Assembly: GCA_965216025.1 (NCBI GenBank) | Contig: CBDCEX010000016.1 | Location: forward strand, 457,770 to 521,769 | Direction of reading: 5' to 3' | Source: JADFQT01 sp965216025 | GTDB taxonomy: Bacteria; Chloroflexota; Dehalococcoidia; Lucifugimonadales; UBA3495 | Length of the DNA stretch: 64,000 bases | In this document: piece by piece, positions 24,341 to 33,679 of the stretch | How the letters are laid out: every line of letters begins with the position of its first letter | Numbering within the stretch: the first letter of the stretch is position 1 | Translations under genes and position numbers: made by a program | Notes under the pieces: model-generated | Told to the model about the DNA's origin: nothing | The model's database searches: none | The model's input: only the letters and a program-made list of their open reading frames with translations

Positions 24341-27207
24341 CTATGGGTTTGTGACCGTTATGCTGGTACCGTCGCTAGCATCGGCATCGTCTTCATCGTG
24401 GTTGTCCCCAGACTGATATGGCAGAGTACCACTTACTCCGGTTACTGTGAAGGTTGTCTGAGTATTACCATTCATCTTCCCAGAGTTTACATCGCAAGTG
24501 CCGGTGGAATCTGTTGTACATTCAAATTTCGCCCCCTTTCCAGAAGGATCCCAGGTGCCAGTTACCGTTGCATTTGCTACCAAGTTGTGACTACTGTCAT
24601 GTACCGTAGCGGTAACCACACCCTTCCAATTTCCCTTGACAACCCCATCCAAATCGCCAATGTGCATGTCTGCGGACGGCACACTCACAGTGTAGGCGAC
24701 GGTGCCGGAGTTGCACAGTGGCAGTGGCTCTGAGTCGCAGACCTTGTAATTGAAGCTGTCAGGGGCGGTGGACCCAGCAACCGGGTCGTAGGTGCCACTG
24801 CTGCAGTCGCTGTTTACGAAGACCGAACCGCCGTTGGCGGAAGTAGCATCCGCTGTGCAAGAGAGGGCATCGCCGGCGTCAGGATCGCTCACATCAGGGA
24901 ACCAGTTGTCGCCGGTATCCATTGTGGTGGTATCGCTGACGTCGTTGGCCACCGGCGCATCGTTCATCGCATTGACGGTAACGGAGACAGCGCCAGTATC
25001 AGAGCCGCCATTGCCATCACTTACGCTGTAAGCAAAGGGGTCAGGACCGTTGAAATCAGTTTCAGGCGTGTATGTCCCACTTGAGCAGTTGCCGACCACA
25101 GTTGCGGTGCCATGAGTAGGCTGAGTGTCTATGGAACAGGTGAGCGTGTCGCCAATGTCAGGATCGCTGACATCGGGGAACCAGGTGTCTGGTGTGTCCT
25201 CGTTGGTGCTGTTGTCCGGCACATCGAGGGCCGTCGGCGCCGTGTTGCCACCACCGCCTCCGGCTGGGCCATCTACGATGAACCCATCTGCGATCACAAA
25301 CTGGTCGGTGACCAGACGTACCCGGCCCACGATGGTGGGTATGGGCACTGTGGTATGGTTATCAAAGCTGCCAGTGAGGATCTCGAGGACGTTGTAATCC
25401 GCATCCATGATGTAGATGAAGTCGTAGCCTGTCTCAAGATCCCCCATGCTGAAGTGGAAGGAGAAATTCGCCGTAGGGTTAGCGTAGCTCCAGACGCAGT
25501 CGATTTCGTTGGCGTAGGGATGCGCAGAATAAAAGGGTATTGTCTCGCTGAACCCTTCGGCCGTATCGCAGACCTCATACTCCTCCACGCCCACAGCCTC
25601 CCAGGCGTCGCTAACGGACTGGCGTTGGGTGCCGCCCGGGAACAGAGTCTCAGCCATTACCTGGCTAGCCAGCCGGGTCCCCCGGAACGTGGCGTTCTGG
25701 GGCAAGGCGATGAACGTGGCGAAGGCGATCTGCTCGGCGTCGGTTATCCCAATGCCTGTAACGTTTATTTCCCCTGTTTCCGTGCCGACACAGTGAGCTA
25801 TGTTACGTACCCGGCCGCTGCCGTCGTAAATGCTGGCGCAGCTGGCGTTGATGTTGATTTCCCCTACAGGTTGGGCAAGCAGGTAGAACCAGTGGTTGGG
25901 GATTCCGCTGTTGGTGTGTACTCCACCGGCGTCACCGTCGGTTACAACGAACTCACTATTGTGGTCGGGGTGGCCATCTGCTTCGGGGTCTCCCATGTTG
26001 CGAATACCGTCTCCCTGCAGGTCGAAGGACTCTCCCATATGCCACGGCTTCTGATTGTTGGCGGGGGCGTAGAGCTCCATCGCGGCGGCCAACATGTCGG
26101 AGAAGGATTCGTTCAGGGCCCCGGACTGATCCTGGTAGACCAGGTCGGAGGTGGCGTCGGTCACACCATGGGTCAGCTCGTGGCCCACCACGTCCAAGGA
26201 GACCAGCTCCCGGAACAGGCTCTGATCGCCGTCGCCCAGGGCTACCCAGCCTAATCCGCTCCAGTAAGCGTTGTTGTAATCCTTCTTGAAGTGAGCTTGG
26301 ATATTCATTGGACTGCCATCGCCCACCACTGCTTGCCAGTCGAAAGTGTGCTTCGCAGGGTCAAGGAAATAGGCGTCGGCGAGGTTCGCGTAGTAATGAG
26401 CGTCCACCAGGGCCGGCTGGGCTGGCGAATCATCGCCAGGGCGGATCCACAAATCGTCACTATCTGTGGCGATGGGTCCCAGGAAGGGCCGGTTCGTCGA
26501 GCCCTGGTCGTGGGTCTCCACCCGTCCATCCGCCGACACTAGCTGGTATCCCGAACCACTAGCAGTAGTAAGATCGGTCAGGTCCTTCACGTCCGTAGAA
26601 TCGCCATCGTCATACGCAACCCCAAAGCCGCAAGGGGCAGGCTTGGTCGGATCAGGGGCGGTCCCACAACCGGTGGCCAGGCCGTTGTACTTGTTCAGCA
26701 CCTTACCGTTACCGGCGTCGATCCAATGGAACCAGCGGCTGTCGAAGCGCTGAGTCTCTATTCGATGGTAGTAACGGCCGGAAACCGGGTTGATCATCAG
26801 GTCAATTTTAACCTTCCCCTCGGGCCCGATGTCCCGTGCGACATCCTTCCTAGCGTCGTTATTGGAGCGCTCCACCTTGTTGGTGGGAACGATGTCGGGG
26901 TAGTGGTTGCCGATGACTATGGTAGTGGCGCCGGTGCCATCCTTGTAAAGAGTCAGCTGCCCACCAAACACCTGGGCGGCGCCGAAGCTCTGCTGGTACC
27001 GCTCATAGGTAAGGCCATAGGCTGGCAGCGGGAAGCTCTGTATCAGCTTCACATCGGGGGGTAAGGCGAATTTGGCCGCTCCGCCTCCGCTCAGCGCCCG
27101 GAAGCCTTCAACCGGAGCTGTATTCCCCCCAAACACCGGGCCGGCGGCCAGGGCGGTCAGGAGTCCACGGATATTAGTAATAGCAATAACGATAATTTCT
27201 TGGTCAT
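24341..27207 (-). CDS. Secreted thermolysin-like (M4) metalloprotease, frameshift in signal peptide
   Basis: About 955 residues. The propeptide (FTP/PepSY-type region with SGRYYHRIETQRFD) is followed by the M4 catalytic domain: zinc motif HELTH near residue 345 with the third ligand in ALNESFSDM about 24 residues later, and GGVHTNSGIPNHWFY. The C-terminal 300 residues are Asp-rich Ig/cadherin-like repeats (NEDTPDTWFPDVSDPDIGD, repeated as DTGDNWFPDVSDPDAGD) and a final beta domain. The true start is probably ATG 27207 with AAGG 7 bp upstream: its frame reads MTKKLSLLLLLISV, a classic signal peptide, but runs into TGA; the protease frame resumes as GLLTALAAGPVFGG one base out of phase near 27163-27168. 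Confidence 0.85.
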
Positions 27208-27520
27208 GCAAGTACCTTGCCGGGAATATTTAAGCGCCTAGGTTTAGCGCCTTACTAATAGGATATCTTGAGACGGGTCTTCTCCTCAACCGATTTGGGT
27301 AACAATAGGGTCCCAACCCGGTGAACAGCCCCGTCTTATAGTTAATAAACAAGCCGGAGACCATTTGGTTAGCACCTAGCTTATCCTACTTTTAGATTCC
27401 AAGTATTGCCAGCGAGGCGTGTAGCGGCTGAATCAGTGTTTGTATCATATTTGTATCCGGTCAGGACAGCTTATATACTCTAGGCCGGTCAAACCCCAGC
27501 CCTGGTATCCGGAGACGCTT
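27208..27520. other. Divergent intergenic region
   Basis: 313 bp between the protease and the SDR gene, relatively AT-rich. It must hold promoters for both. On the minus strand TTGAGG, an 18-bp gap and TATCCT can be read as a weak promoter for the protease. No other structure was seen. Confidence 0.4.
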
Positions 27521-28462
27521 ATGTCAATCATGGTCACCGGCGGCACCGGCTTTATCGGCCACCGCATCATCCGCAAGCTGGTGGACCGGGGGGAAGAGGT
27601 GGTCTGCTTCGACCTGGCTCCGCCCCGGGCCAACCTGGAGCCGTATCTGGACCGCATCCAGTTCTACCGGGGCGACATCGGCCAGATACCCCACCTGCTG
27701 GAAGCGATCAACACCTATGGGGTCCACAAGATTATCCACATGGCCGCCCTGCTGCCGCCGGACACCGAGGACCGCCCCCACTTCGGCATGCTGGTCAACA
27801 TTCAGGGAGCGAACAACGTTTTCGAAACGGCCCGCTGGACCGGCATCGAGCGGGTGGTCTACGCCAGCTCCATCGCGGTTTACGGAGTCCAGGAAACCTT
27901 TGGGGAGCGCCCGGTGGACGAAGAAGACCTGTCGTCTCCGATCAACGTCTACGGAATGACCAAGGCAGCCAATGACTTTGCCGCCGGCCGGTATCGGGAC
28001 CGCTACGGTATGGATGTGCGAGGGGTGAGAATCTGCACCGTCTTCGGCCACGGCCGGGTGACCGGCATGACGGGCATGATCGGCGGGCTGATGATGTCGC
28101 TGCCGGCCATCGGGCAGCCGGTTGCCATGGAGTTCGATCCCAGCGAAGCCTCACCGATGATCCACGCCGAGGATGCAGCGGAGATGTTCGTTCAGGTAGC
28201 GCTGAGCACCAGCTTGAACCACTCGATTTACATCAGCGGCGGCCACCTGGCTACCATTCAAGACATGGCCACCCTGGTCCGGGAGTTTGTCCCGGATGCC
28301 CAGATTACCACCGGAGACCGGCCGGTGCCCCACGTTTATCTGGTGGATAACAGCCGGATGCTGGCGGATATCGGCTACGAAATGGCTCCCCTGAGGGTCC
28401 GGGTGTTGGAGCACATGAACGACGCCCGCCGGGAAGCCGGCCTGCCGCCCATCTCCGGCTGA
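27521..28462 (+). CDS. NAD-dependent epimerase/dehydratase (extended SDR)
   Basis: 313 residues from ATG 27521, chosen over the 27-codon longer frame because GGAG lies 7 bp before it and the family starts MSIMVTGGTGFIGH. TGGTGFIG is the NAD-binding TGxxGxxG motif; YASSIAVYG and YGMTKAAND supply the Ser and the YxxxK catalytic pair. C-terminal substrate-domain residues give no clear sugar specificity. It may act on a nucleotide sugar or a related small substrate. Confidence 0.9.
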   Translation: MSIMVTGGTGFIGHRIIRKLVDRGEEVVCFDLAPPRANLEPYLDRIQFYRGDIGQIPHLLEAINTYGVHKIIHMAALLPPDTEDRPHFGMLVNIQGANNVFETARWTGIERVVYASSIAVYGVQETFGERPVDEEDLSSPINVYGMTKAANDFAAGRYRDRYGMDVRGVRICTVFGHGRVTGMTGMIGGLMMSLPAIGQPVAMEFDPSEASPMIHAEDAAEMFVQVALSTSLNHSIYISGGHLATIQDMATLVREFVPDAQITTGDRPVPHVYLVDNSRMLADIGYEMAPLRVRVLEHMNDARREAGLPPISG

Positions 28463-28520
28463 CCAAGACCTCCAGAGTCCGGGAAGCGAAAATCAGGGAG
28501 ATTGCAGGTAACTAACGGGG

Positions 28521-29651
28521 CTACTTCACGAAAGCCAGCTGCTCAAAGCTGCCGCCTACCAGCGGAACCGGGTCCAAGCCCAGCCAATTTTCCACGATGG
28601 TTCCGTAAATACCCCGATAGTCGATGTTGAAGTGGAGGTCCCCCTCCAACAAGTCGCCTTCTCGCAGGGACGGATACTCGCTATACATGCCGCCCTGCAC
28701 CGGATCGCCTATCGCCATCGCCAGCCCGCCCGAGCCGTGGTCGGTTCCCGACCCATTATCCTTCACCCTCCGGCCAAACTCGGTGAAAACAAACATCAGG
28801 ACGTTATCAGCCGTGTCGTGCTCCCGCAGGTCGGTAAGAAAGTCCGTTATTGCCTGGGAAAGCTCGGTCCACAGCTTGGTATGTACCGGACTCTCGCTGG
28901 CGTGGGTGTCATAGCCGCTGTGCTGGGTGTAGAAGATGCGAGTGCCCAAATTGGCGTGCAAAACCTTGGAGATCCCCTGCAAATTCCGGCCTATTGAACT
29001 GTCGGCGTATTCCACCGAGGACACGTACACCGCCACGGCCGTCTTGAGAATGTCAGCCCCCTTCAAAGCGTCCAGGCCGGTTTGCCCCAGGTAGTCCATC
29101 ACCGGTCCGGAACCTAAGATGGGAGCATACATGCGGGCGAAAACGTCCAGGGCCTGGGAGCGATCCGGCTCGCCGGTAATTCCGGTCAGGACCCCGTAGG
29201 TCTCCAGCACCGCCACCGATGCCACCGGCACTCCGGTCAAGGCCAGTGCCCTGGGCAGCCCTCGACCGAAGTTCACTCCGGTAAGCACGTTCTCCGAGCG
29301 GGGGTCCAGGTCTCGAATGACCCGGCCCAGCCAGCCCTCCGTGCCCACCTTGTCCGGCTCACAGGTGTGCCAAATATCCATTGACCGGAAGTGGGAGCGA
29401 TTGGGACTGGGATAACCGACACCGTTGATCAAAGCTACCTTGCCCTGGTCGTACATATCCTTGATGGGGGCCAGGGCCGGATTGAAGCCAAAGTGGTCAT
29501 CAATGGGAAGCACCTGGTCTTGAGGCACCGCCACGCTGCTGCGGTTATCATAGTACCGGGGATCCCCGTAGGGAATGACCGTGTTGAGATAGTCATTTCC
29601 CCCGGTAAGCTGAATCACCACAAGTATCGGGTCTCTTTGGGTTGTGGTCAT
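28521..29651 (-). CDS. DUF1501 family protein
   Basis: 376 residues from ATG 29651 (GGAG 8 bp upstream). Family features: VVIQLTGGNDYLNTVIPYGDPRYY at the start, then GVGYPSPNRSHFRSMDIWHT, and near the end VFTEFGRRVKDNGSGTDHGSGGLAMAI. The fold is that of the alkaline-phosphatase/sulfatase superfamily, with conserved Asp and His residues, but the reaction is unknown. No Tat or Sec signal peptide is visible, and the DUF1800 partner gene that often accompanies it is absent here. Confidence 0.88.
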   Translation of the reverse strand: MTTTQRDPILVVIQLTGGNDYLNTVIPYGDPRYYDNRSSVAVPQDQVLPIDDHFGFNPALAPIKDMYDQGKVALINGVGYPSPNRSHFRSMDIWHTCEPDKVGTEGWLGRVIRDLDPRSENVLTGVNFGRGLPRALALTGVPVASVAVLETYGVLTGITGEPDRSQALDVFARMYAPILGSGPVMDYLGQTGLDALKGADILKTAVAVYVSSVEYADSSIGRNLQGISKVLHANLGTRIFYTQHSGYDTHASESPVHTKLWTELSQAITDFLTDLREHDTADNVLMFVFTEFGRRVKDNGSGTDHGSGGLAMAIGDPVQGGMYSEYPSLREGDLLEGDLHFNIDYRGIYGTIVENWLGLDPVPLVGGSFEQLAFVK

Positions 29652-29733
29652 GCTGCCTACTCCATTGGGTACTGAACATTCAAATTGTTCGGCTAGAAAA
29701 CAAGTTCGATACAAAGATGATTTCTACGGTCAA

Positions 29734-30075
29734 TCAGGCGCCAGCACCTGGATCGATGGATGATTTACCAAAGGGACTCGCTGCGGCGAAGGCACGGATG
29801 ATCAACGGTGCGGACACACCTATATTAATTGCCAAAATGGCGTTCAGGTCCGTTTCGGTTTCGTAGGCATAAGCCAGTACTCCACCCAAGACAGGCCAAA
29901 CGAAAAAAGGGAGCCAGTATAACGGGTCTCTAAAGTCTGGCCGCTGGTCCTTCCCTACTTTCTGCAACTCCACCAGGTTTAACAAATTTATGGCAAGGCC
30001 CCCAAAGGCCGCCAGCAAAATTGAAATGATCTGTACATCGTTCCCATTAGCTTGCGCGAGGAAAAATGAAATCAT
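29734..30075 (-). CDS. Small three-helix membrane protein
   Basis: 113 residues with three hydrophobic segments: IISILLAAFGGLAINLLNLV (about 15-35), YWLPFFVWPVLGGVLAYAY (about 52-71) and LNAILAINIGVSAPLIIRAF (about 77-96). Between the first two lies a conserved-looking QKVGKDQRPDFRDP loop. It starts 18 bp after the wHTH gene at 30094-30369, so both are one operon. Enzymatic motifs are absent. Family name unknown to me; similar small membrane proteins occur beside wHTH domains. Confidence 0.7.
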   Translation of the reverse strand: MISFFLAQANGNDVQIISILLAAFGGLAINLLNLVELQKVGKDQRPDFRDPLYWLPFFVWPVLGGVLAYAYETETDLNAILAINIGVSAPLIIRAFAAASPFGKSSIDPGAGA

Positions 30076-30093
30076 TTCTAAATCCGTTGCAGT

Positions 30094-30369
30094 CTAAGCT
30101 AGCCGGTTCTTAATTGCGCCTAATAATTTCTCCCCTAGGGACGCTTTCTTGAGGAAATGGGACCGGGTGGTGTAGAGGGCTTCGCCTTTATTAGAAGGAA
30201 TAGACGATTTGAAAACAGTCTCCTGATTTTTCCGGATTACCGCCTCTACTGTTTCCGCTGACAGTCCTGTTTCGTTCGCCACTCCTTCAACGGTCCTCCA
30301 ACGGTAATTGGGGTTTTCCAGGGCGGTTTTTACCGCTTGTTCCTGTACTGAATCAAAATTAGTGGTCAT
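30094..30369 (-). CDS. Winged-helix-like small protein
   Basis: 91 residues. Central RWRTVEGVANETGLSAETVEAVI is a winged HTH core, followed by a beta-wing-like segment (SSIPSNKGEALYTTRSHF) and a C-terminal helix (SLGEKLLGAIKNRL). This combination, as I recall, occurs as a domain attached to or beside effectors in prokaryotic conflict-type systems. First gene of a bicistron with the three-helix membrane protein. Confidence 0.7.
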   Translation of the reverse strand: MTTNFDSVQEQAVKTALENPNYRWRTVEGVANETGLSAETVEAVIRKNQETVFKSSIPSNKGEALYTTRSHFLKKASLGEKLLGAIKNRLA

Positions 30370-30512
30370 GCTGCGCTCTCCTAATTTCCCGCCCGTTCGG
30401 AAGGAGAAACCTTCGCAAGTTTAGCAGATACACTTCTATCAGACCAGATAAGTGTGGCCAGATAAGTTGGGCCCAACTGATGCCGACTCGGTAGGATGGG
30501 AGCCAGGCTACC

Positions 30513-31943
30513 GAAACTGTTCAGATTTGAGGGGAAGCGAGCAACCGGCGGCATTCCAGGAGGGGATTGAGACCTCTGGCCCGCCAGGTGCCAAAGAGGG
30601 ATGCCAAGGTCATCTTGCTGTCGGTGCCCTGCCCTGAGCGGGTGCCGCCGCTGATCTTGCGACTGGTTACCAGATGCCGCAGGCTCCGCTCGGCGGCGTT
30701 GTTGTCTGAGGGCACGGCTGGGTCCGACACGAAGACAAACAGTTCCTTGATGAACCGTTCCATGCGCCGGCAGAGCTTGGCCTGAACCGCCAGGGGATCT
30801 TTAAGGAAAGGCCGCGCCAAGACCATTAGTTTCTCCTCCAGCATTAGCTGGGTGCGATGGCCTGGCTGGGCTCGGGGAAGGACCGAGCCCTTGGCCTCCG
30901 TGTAGACCTGGTGAACCGCCTCGGCCCACTGAGCCAGCCCAGCGTCTTCTGGGTACAACCCTTTCAGGTCATGGATATCTCGCAGCAGATGAGCCCAGCA
31001 CCGTTGCTTCAGGCCCGGGTAGTGGTTATAGGCGGCGTAGAAATCACTGACCAACACTCCGCTGAAGGAGGAATCCAGCACCTCATCCACCACCCCCTTA
31101 TCCCGACCCCGACGCAGGAAGTATCGTTCGCTGGGAGTGCTGAAGGTCCAAACATAGCCGTTGCTCCCGTCCTGGCGCCAGCCGGTTTCGTCGCCCTGCA
31201 CCACGGGACTGGCGCGGACTTGCTCGAGCACCTCTCGCACCGCCGTCTCAGCCTGACGGGCTACTCCATGGACGGCCTGGACGATGGCACCAACACTCAG
31301 GTGCAACTGATGGACGGTCTCCAGGTACCATTGGATGATTCTTATGGGCAACCGTCCCTCCTCCCGCAGGGTCACCATCAGGCTTACCAGATTGACCCCC
31401 AGGCGCTGCTGGCCCAGAACCACCCCCTGCAGGGCCTCTTTGGGCAGCCGGCGCCGCTGGCATACCGGACAGATGCGGGCTACCAGGGCGTGCTCGGTCA
31501 CTTCTACCGGAGCCACCGATAGCTCAATGACTTCCCGAGTTCGCTGTACCCATCCGCCGTTCAGGTGAGTCCCGCAGTCGGGACAGACCGCCACGGCATG
31601 CTCCACCCGCCGGGTAGGAGTCATGCGCTGGCGGGCGAAGCCATGGCGGCGCGGCTTTCTGGGCTCCTTTTTCTCCGGCGCTTGCCGGCTGGAGTGCGGC
31701 TGATTACCCGGCATCCCCGACGACCCGCGCCGGTTGGGACGGGATTCCAGAACCCCAATCCGCCTTTGCAAATCGGCAATGACTGCCCGCTGGCCGACAA
31801 TTATCTCCAGCAGAGTTTCGCGACTCGCCGCGTTCAGGTCTAGTTCAGTGTCCACCTCCCTGGTATGCCACAACTCCCCCGGCCATGCCAGCGTTTTTCC
31901 AACGGCTTTGAGCCAATTCACCTCATCAAGTCTGAACAGTTAC
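30513..31943 (-). mobile_element. IS66-family insertion sequence with 8-bp target duplication
   Basis: Ends: GAAACTGTTCAGATTTGAGG at 30513 and, in reverse, GTAACTGTTCAGACTTGA at 31943. Both sides are flanked by AGGCTACC (30505-30512 and 31944-31951), the 8-bp duplication typical of IS66 elements. Only the transposase gene is present, without the small tnpA/tnpB genes, as in the single-ORF IS66 subgroup. The right flank is one base before the -35 box of the IscA gene. Confidence 0.93.
30521..31921 (-). CDS. IS66-family transposase (TnpC type)
   Basis: 466 residues. N-terminal leucine-zipper-like region (VGQRAVIADLQRRIGVLES), a zinc-finger-like block (VCPDCGTHLNGG ... ICPVCQRRRLP), then the DDE domain: VVQGDETGWRQDG (first Asp), VSDFYAAYNHYPGLKQRCWAHLLRDI (second Asp plus the IS66 CWAH motif) and PSDNNAAERSLR (Glu). 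The C-terminal GTWRARGLNPLLEC completes it. Intact. Confidence 0.95.
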   Translation of the reverse strand: MNWLKAVGKTLAWPGELWHTREVDTELDLNAASRETLLEIIVGQRAVIADLQRRIGVLESRPNRRGSSGMPGNQPHSSRQAPEKKEPRKPRRHGFARQRMTPTRRVEHAVAVCPDCGTHLNGGWVQRTREVIELSVAPVEVTEHALVARICPVCQRRRLPKEALQGVVLGQQRLGVNLVSLMVTLREEGRLPIRIIQWYLETVHQLHLSVGAIVQAVHGVARQAETAVREVLEQVRASPVVQGDETGWRQDGSNGYVWTFSTPSERYFLRRGRDKGVVDEVLDSSFSGVLVSDFYAAYNHYPGLKQRCWAHLLRDIHDLKGLYPEDAGLAQWAEAVHQVYTEAKGSVLPRAQPGHRTQLMLEEKLMVLARPFLKDPLAVQAKLCRRMERFIKELFVFVSDPAVPSDNNAAERSLRHLVTSRKISGGTRSGQGTDSKMTLASLFGTWRARGLNPLLECRRLLASPQI

Positions 31944-31951
31944 AGGCTACC

Positions 31952-31980
31952 TTGACGGCTTGCTCCGGTTACCTTAGAAT
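31952..31980 (+). promoter_or_regulatory. Promoter of the IscA-type gene
   Basis: TTGACG at 31952-31957, a 17-bp spacer and TAGAAT at 31975-31980, 65 bp before the ATG at 32045. The IS66 target duplication ends immediately before the -35 box, so the promoter itself survived the insertion but everything upstream of -35 was displaced. Confidence 0.72.
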
Positions 31981-32044
31981 TGGAACATATAACCTGGTGG
32001 ACTAACGTACCTGCGTATATGGTTTGATTTCCGGGGAGGACTTT

Positions 32045-32401
32045 ATGGCGATAACGATGAACGGCGTTGAGTTGGGAGTTGAGATTACCGAAAAGGCTGC
32101 CGAAAAGATCAAGTATTTCGCGGCCAAGGACGGCATCACTGAGAACGTGGGACTGCGAGTCGCCGTCAAGGGTGGCGGTTGCTCCGGTATGACCTACGAT
32201 TTGGACATCACCGGCGAGGAGTTGGATAGCGACAAGGTGGTGGAGCAGCATGGTGTAAAGGTGATGGTCGACAAGAAGAGCTACATCTTCCTGGTCGGTA
32301 CTGTCCTGGACTTCTCCGACGGCTTGAATGGCAAAGGGTTTCAATTCGAAAATCCCAACGCCAAGAAAGCCTGTGGCTGCGGGACCTCTTTCAGCGTTTA
32401 G
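32045..32401 (+). CDS. A-type Fe-S carrier (IscA/ErpA family)
   Basis: 118 residues from ATG 32045 (GGGGAGG upstream). Three conserved cysteines: VKGGGCSGMTYDL (first) and ACGCGTSF (CxC pair) bind or hand over the Fe-S cluster. Typical ITEKAAEKIKYF start. It delivers Fe-S clusters to apoproteins. It lies immediately upstream of a YgfZ-family gene, which works with A-type carriers in maturing [4Fe-4S] proteins, though a hairpin terminator lies between them. Confidence 0.93.
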   Translation: MAITMNGVELGVEITEKAAEKIKYFAAKDGITENVGLRVAVKGGGCSGMTYDLDITGEELDSDKVVEQHGVKVMVDKKSYIFLVGTVLDFSDGLNGKGFQFENPNAKKACGCGTSFSV

Positions 32402-32438
32402 ATATCCCGGTTTAAATTCCCCGAATCCGGCTAGCGAT

Positions 32439-32473
32439 GGCGGCGCCCCAGTAGAATCGGGCGCCGCCTTTTT
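32439..32473 (+). terminator. Rho-independent terminator
   Basis: GGCGGCGCCC, 10-nt loop, GGGCGCCGCC, then TTTTT: a perfect 10-bp GC-rich stem and T-run after the IscA-type gene. Confidence 0.92.
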
Positions 32474-32529
32474 AATTGTGCAGCATAGTCCCTTAAATGA
32501 TTTGGTCAATTATTTAGCAGGAGTTTGGC

Positions 32530-33624
32530 ATGACTTCTCAGCAATCGGCAATATCCTCCACCCCGGGATTATCCAACGCCGGAGGAAGGGAGTTTCAGGA
32601 GTACTACGGCTGGCAAATGCCGGCTCTTTACTCCGACCCGGCCACTGAATATGTCGCGGCAAAGGAGGACGTGGCAGTACACGACTCCTCCTATGTGGGA
32701 CGCTTGAAGGCCATCGGCCCTGACGCGCTAGATCTGCTCAACCGCATGTCTACCAACCAGGTGCTGAGTTTGGAGCCCGGACAGGGAGCGCCGACCATCC
32801 TCACCACCGACCGGGGCCGCATTCTGGACCTGATTGGCGTGGTCAACTTCGGGGAGTACGCCCTGCTTTTGACCAGCCCGGGGGAACAACAGCGGGTCAT
32901 CCACTGGTTGGATAAGTACACAATCATGGAGGATATGACGGTCGAAGACCTGACACCGGAGACTACCATGCTGACCGTCCTGGGACCCAACAGCACGGTC
33001 CGGCTAGGCCAATTGGTAGATGAGGAGCTAGCAGACCTGCCCCCTTACCACACTAGATCGGTGACCCTGGGGGGAGAATCCTTCAGCGTTATCAACCGGC
33101 CTCTGGCTGAAATTCCGGCATTCGAGTTGCTTCTTTCGACAGATTCGGCGTCCGCCGTGTGGTCGGCTCTGGTCGAATCTGAGATTACTCCAATTGGCTT
33201 GCAGGCCTACCAGACGCTACGAGTAGAGAGGGCGATTCCCAGCCACGGACGGGAGATGGGAGATACCTATAACCCTCTGGAGGCCGGGTTAATCGGGTCC
33301 ATAGATTTCACCAAGGGCTGCTATATCGGCCAGGAAGTAATCGCGCGGTTGGACACCTACCGGAAGGTCCAGAAGCACCTGGTGGTTCTCCATTTCCCAG
33401 AGGACACCCAGGTGTCGGAAGGGGACTCCCTGGAGCACGAAGGACGGAACATAGGTACAGTTACTTCGGTTGCCTACATTCCGACCAGCGGACAGCTAAT
33501 AGGACTGGGCTACGTGCGCACCGCCAGCGCCAGTGTAGGGACTCGCCTGAATCTGGCAGCTCCGGGCAGCGGCGAGGCGGAGATCGCCCAGTTGCCCCTG
33601 CTCTTCGGGCCGGGGGAAGGTTGA
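32530..33624 (+). CDS. YgfZ/GcvT-domain folate-binding protein
   Basis: 364 residues. GcvT-like fold with the YgfZ signature KGCYIGQEVIARLDTYRKV near residue 258 (KGCYxGQE, conserved Cys). N-terminal YYGWQMPALYSDPATEY and VAVHDSSYVGRL resemble aminomethyltransferase. The YgfZ motif rather than the GcvT catalytic set suggests the Fe-S assembly role (tetrahydrofolate-dependent) over glycine cleavage. Its position next to an IscA-type carrier supports this. AGGAG precedes the ATG. Confidence 0.88.
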   Translation: MTSQQSAISSTPGLSNAGGREFQEYYGWQMPALYSDPATEYVAAKEDVAVHDSSYVGRLKAIGPDALDLLNRMSTNQVLSLEPGQGAPTILTTDRGRILDLIGVVNFGEYALLLTSPGEQQRVIHWLDKYTIMEDMTVEDLTPETTMLTVLGPNSTVRLGQLVDEELADLPPYHTRSVTLGGESFSVINRPLAEIPAFELLLSTDSASAVWSALVESEITPIGLQAYQTLRVERAIPSHGREMGDTYNPLEAGLIGSIDFTKGCYIGQEVIARLDTYRKVQKHLVVLHFPEDTQVSEGDSLEHEGRNIGTVTSVAYIPTSGQLIGLGYVRTASASVGTRLNLAAPGSGEAEIAQLPLLFGPGEG

Positions 33625-33679
33625 TCCAAGGACCAGCCCTCGGGGCGGTCCGGGCGTCGGTCCGGGTAACAGGCCGATT

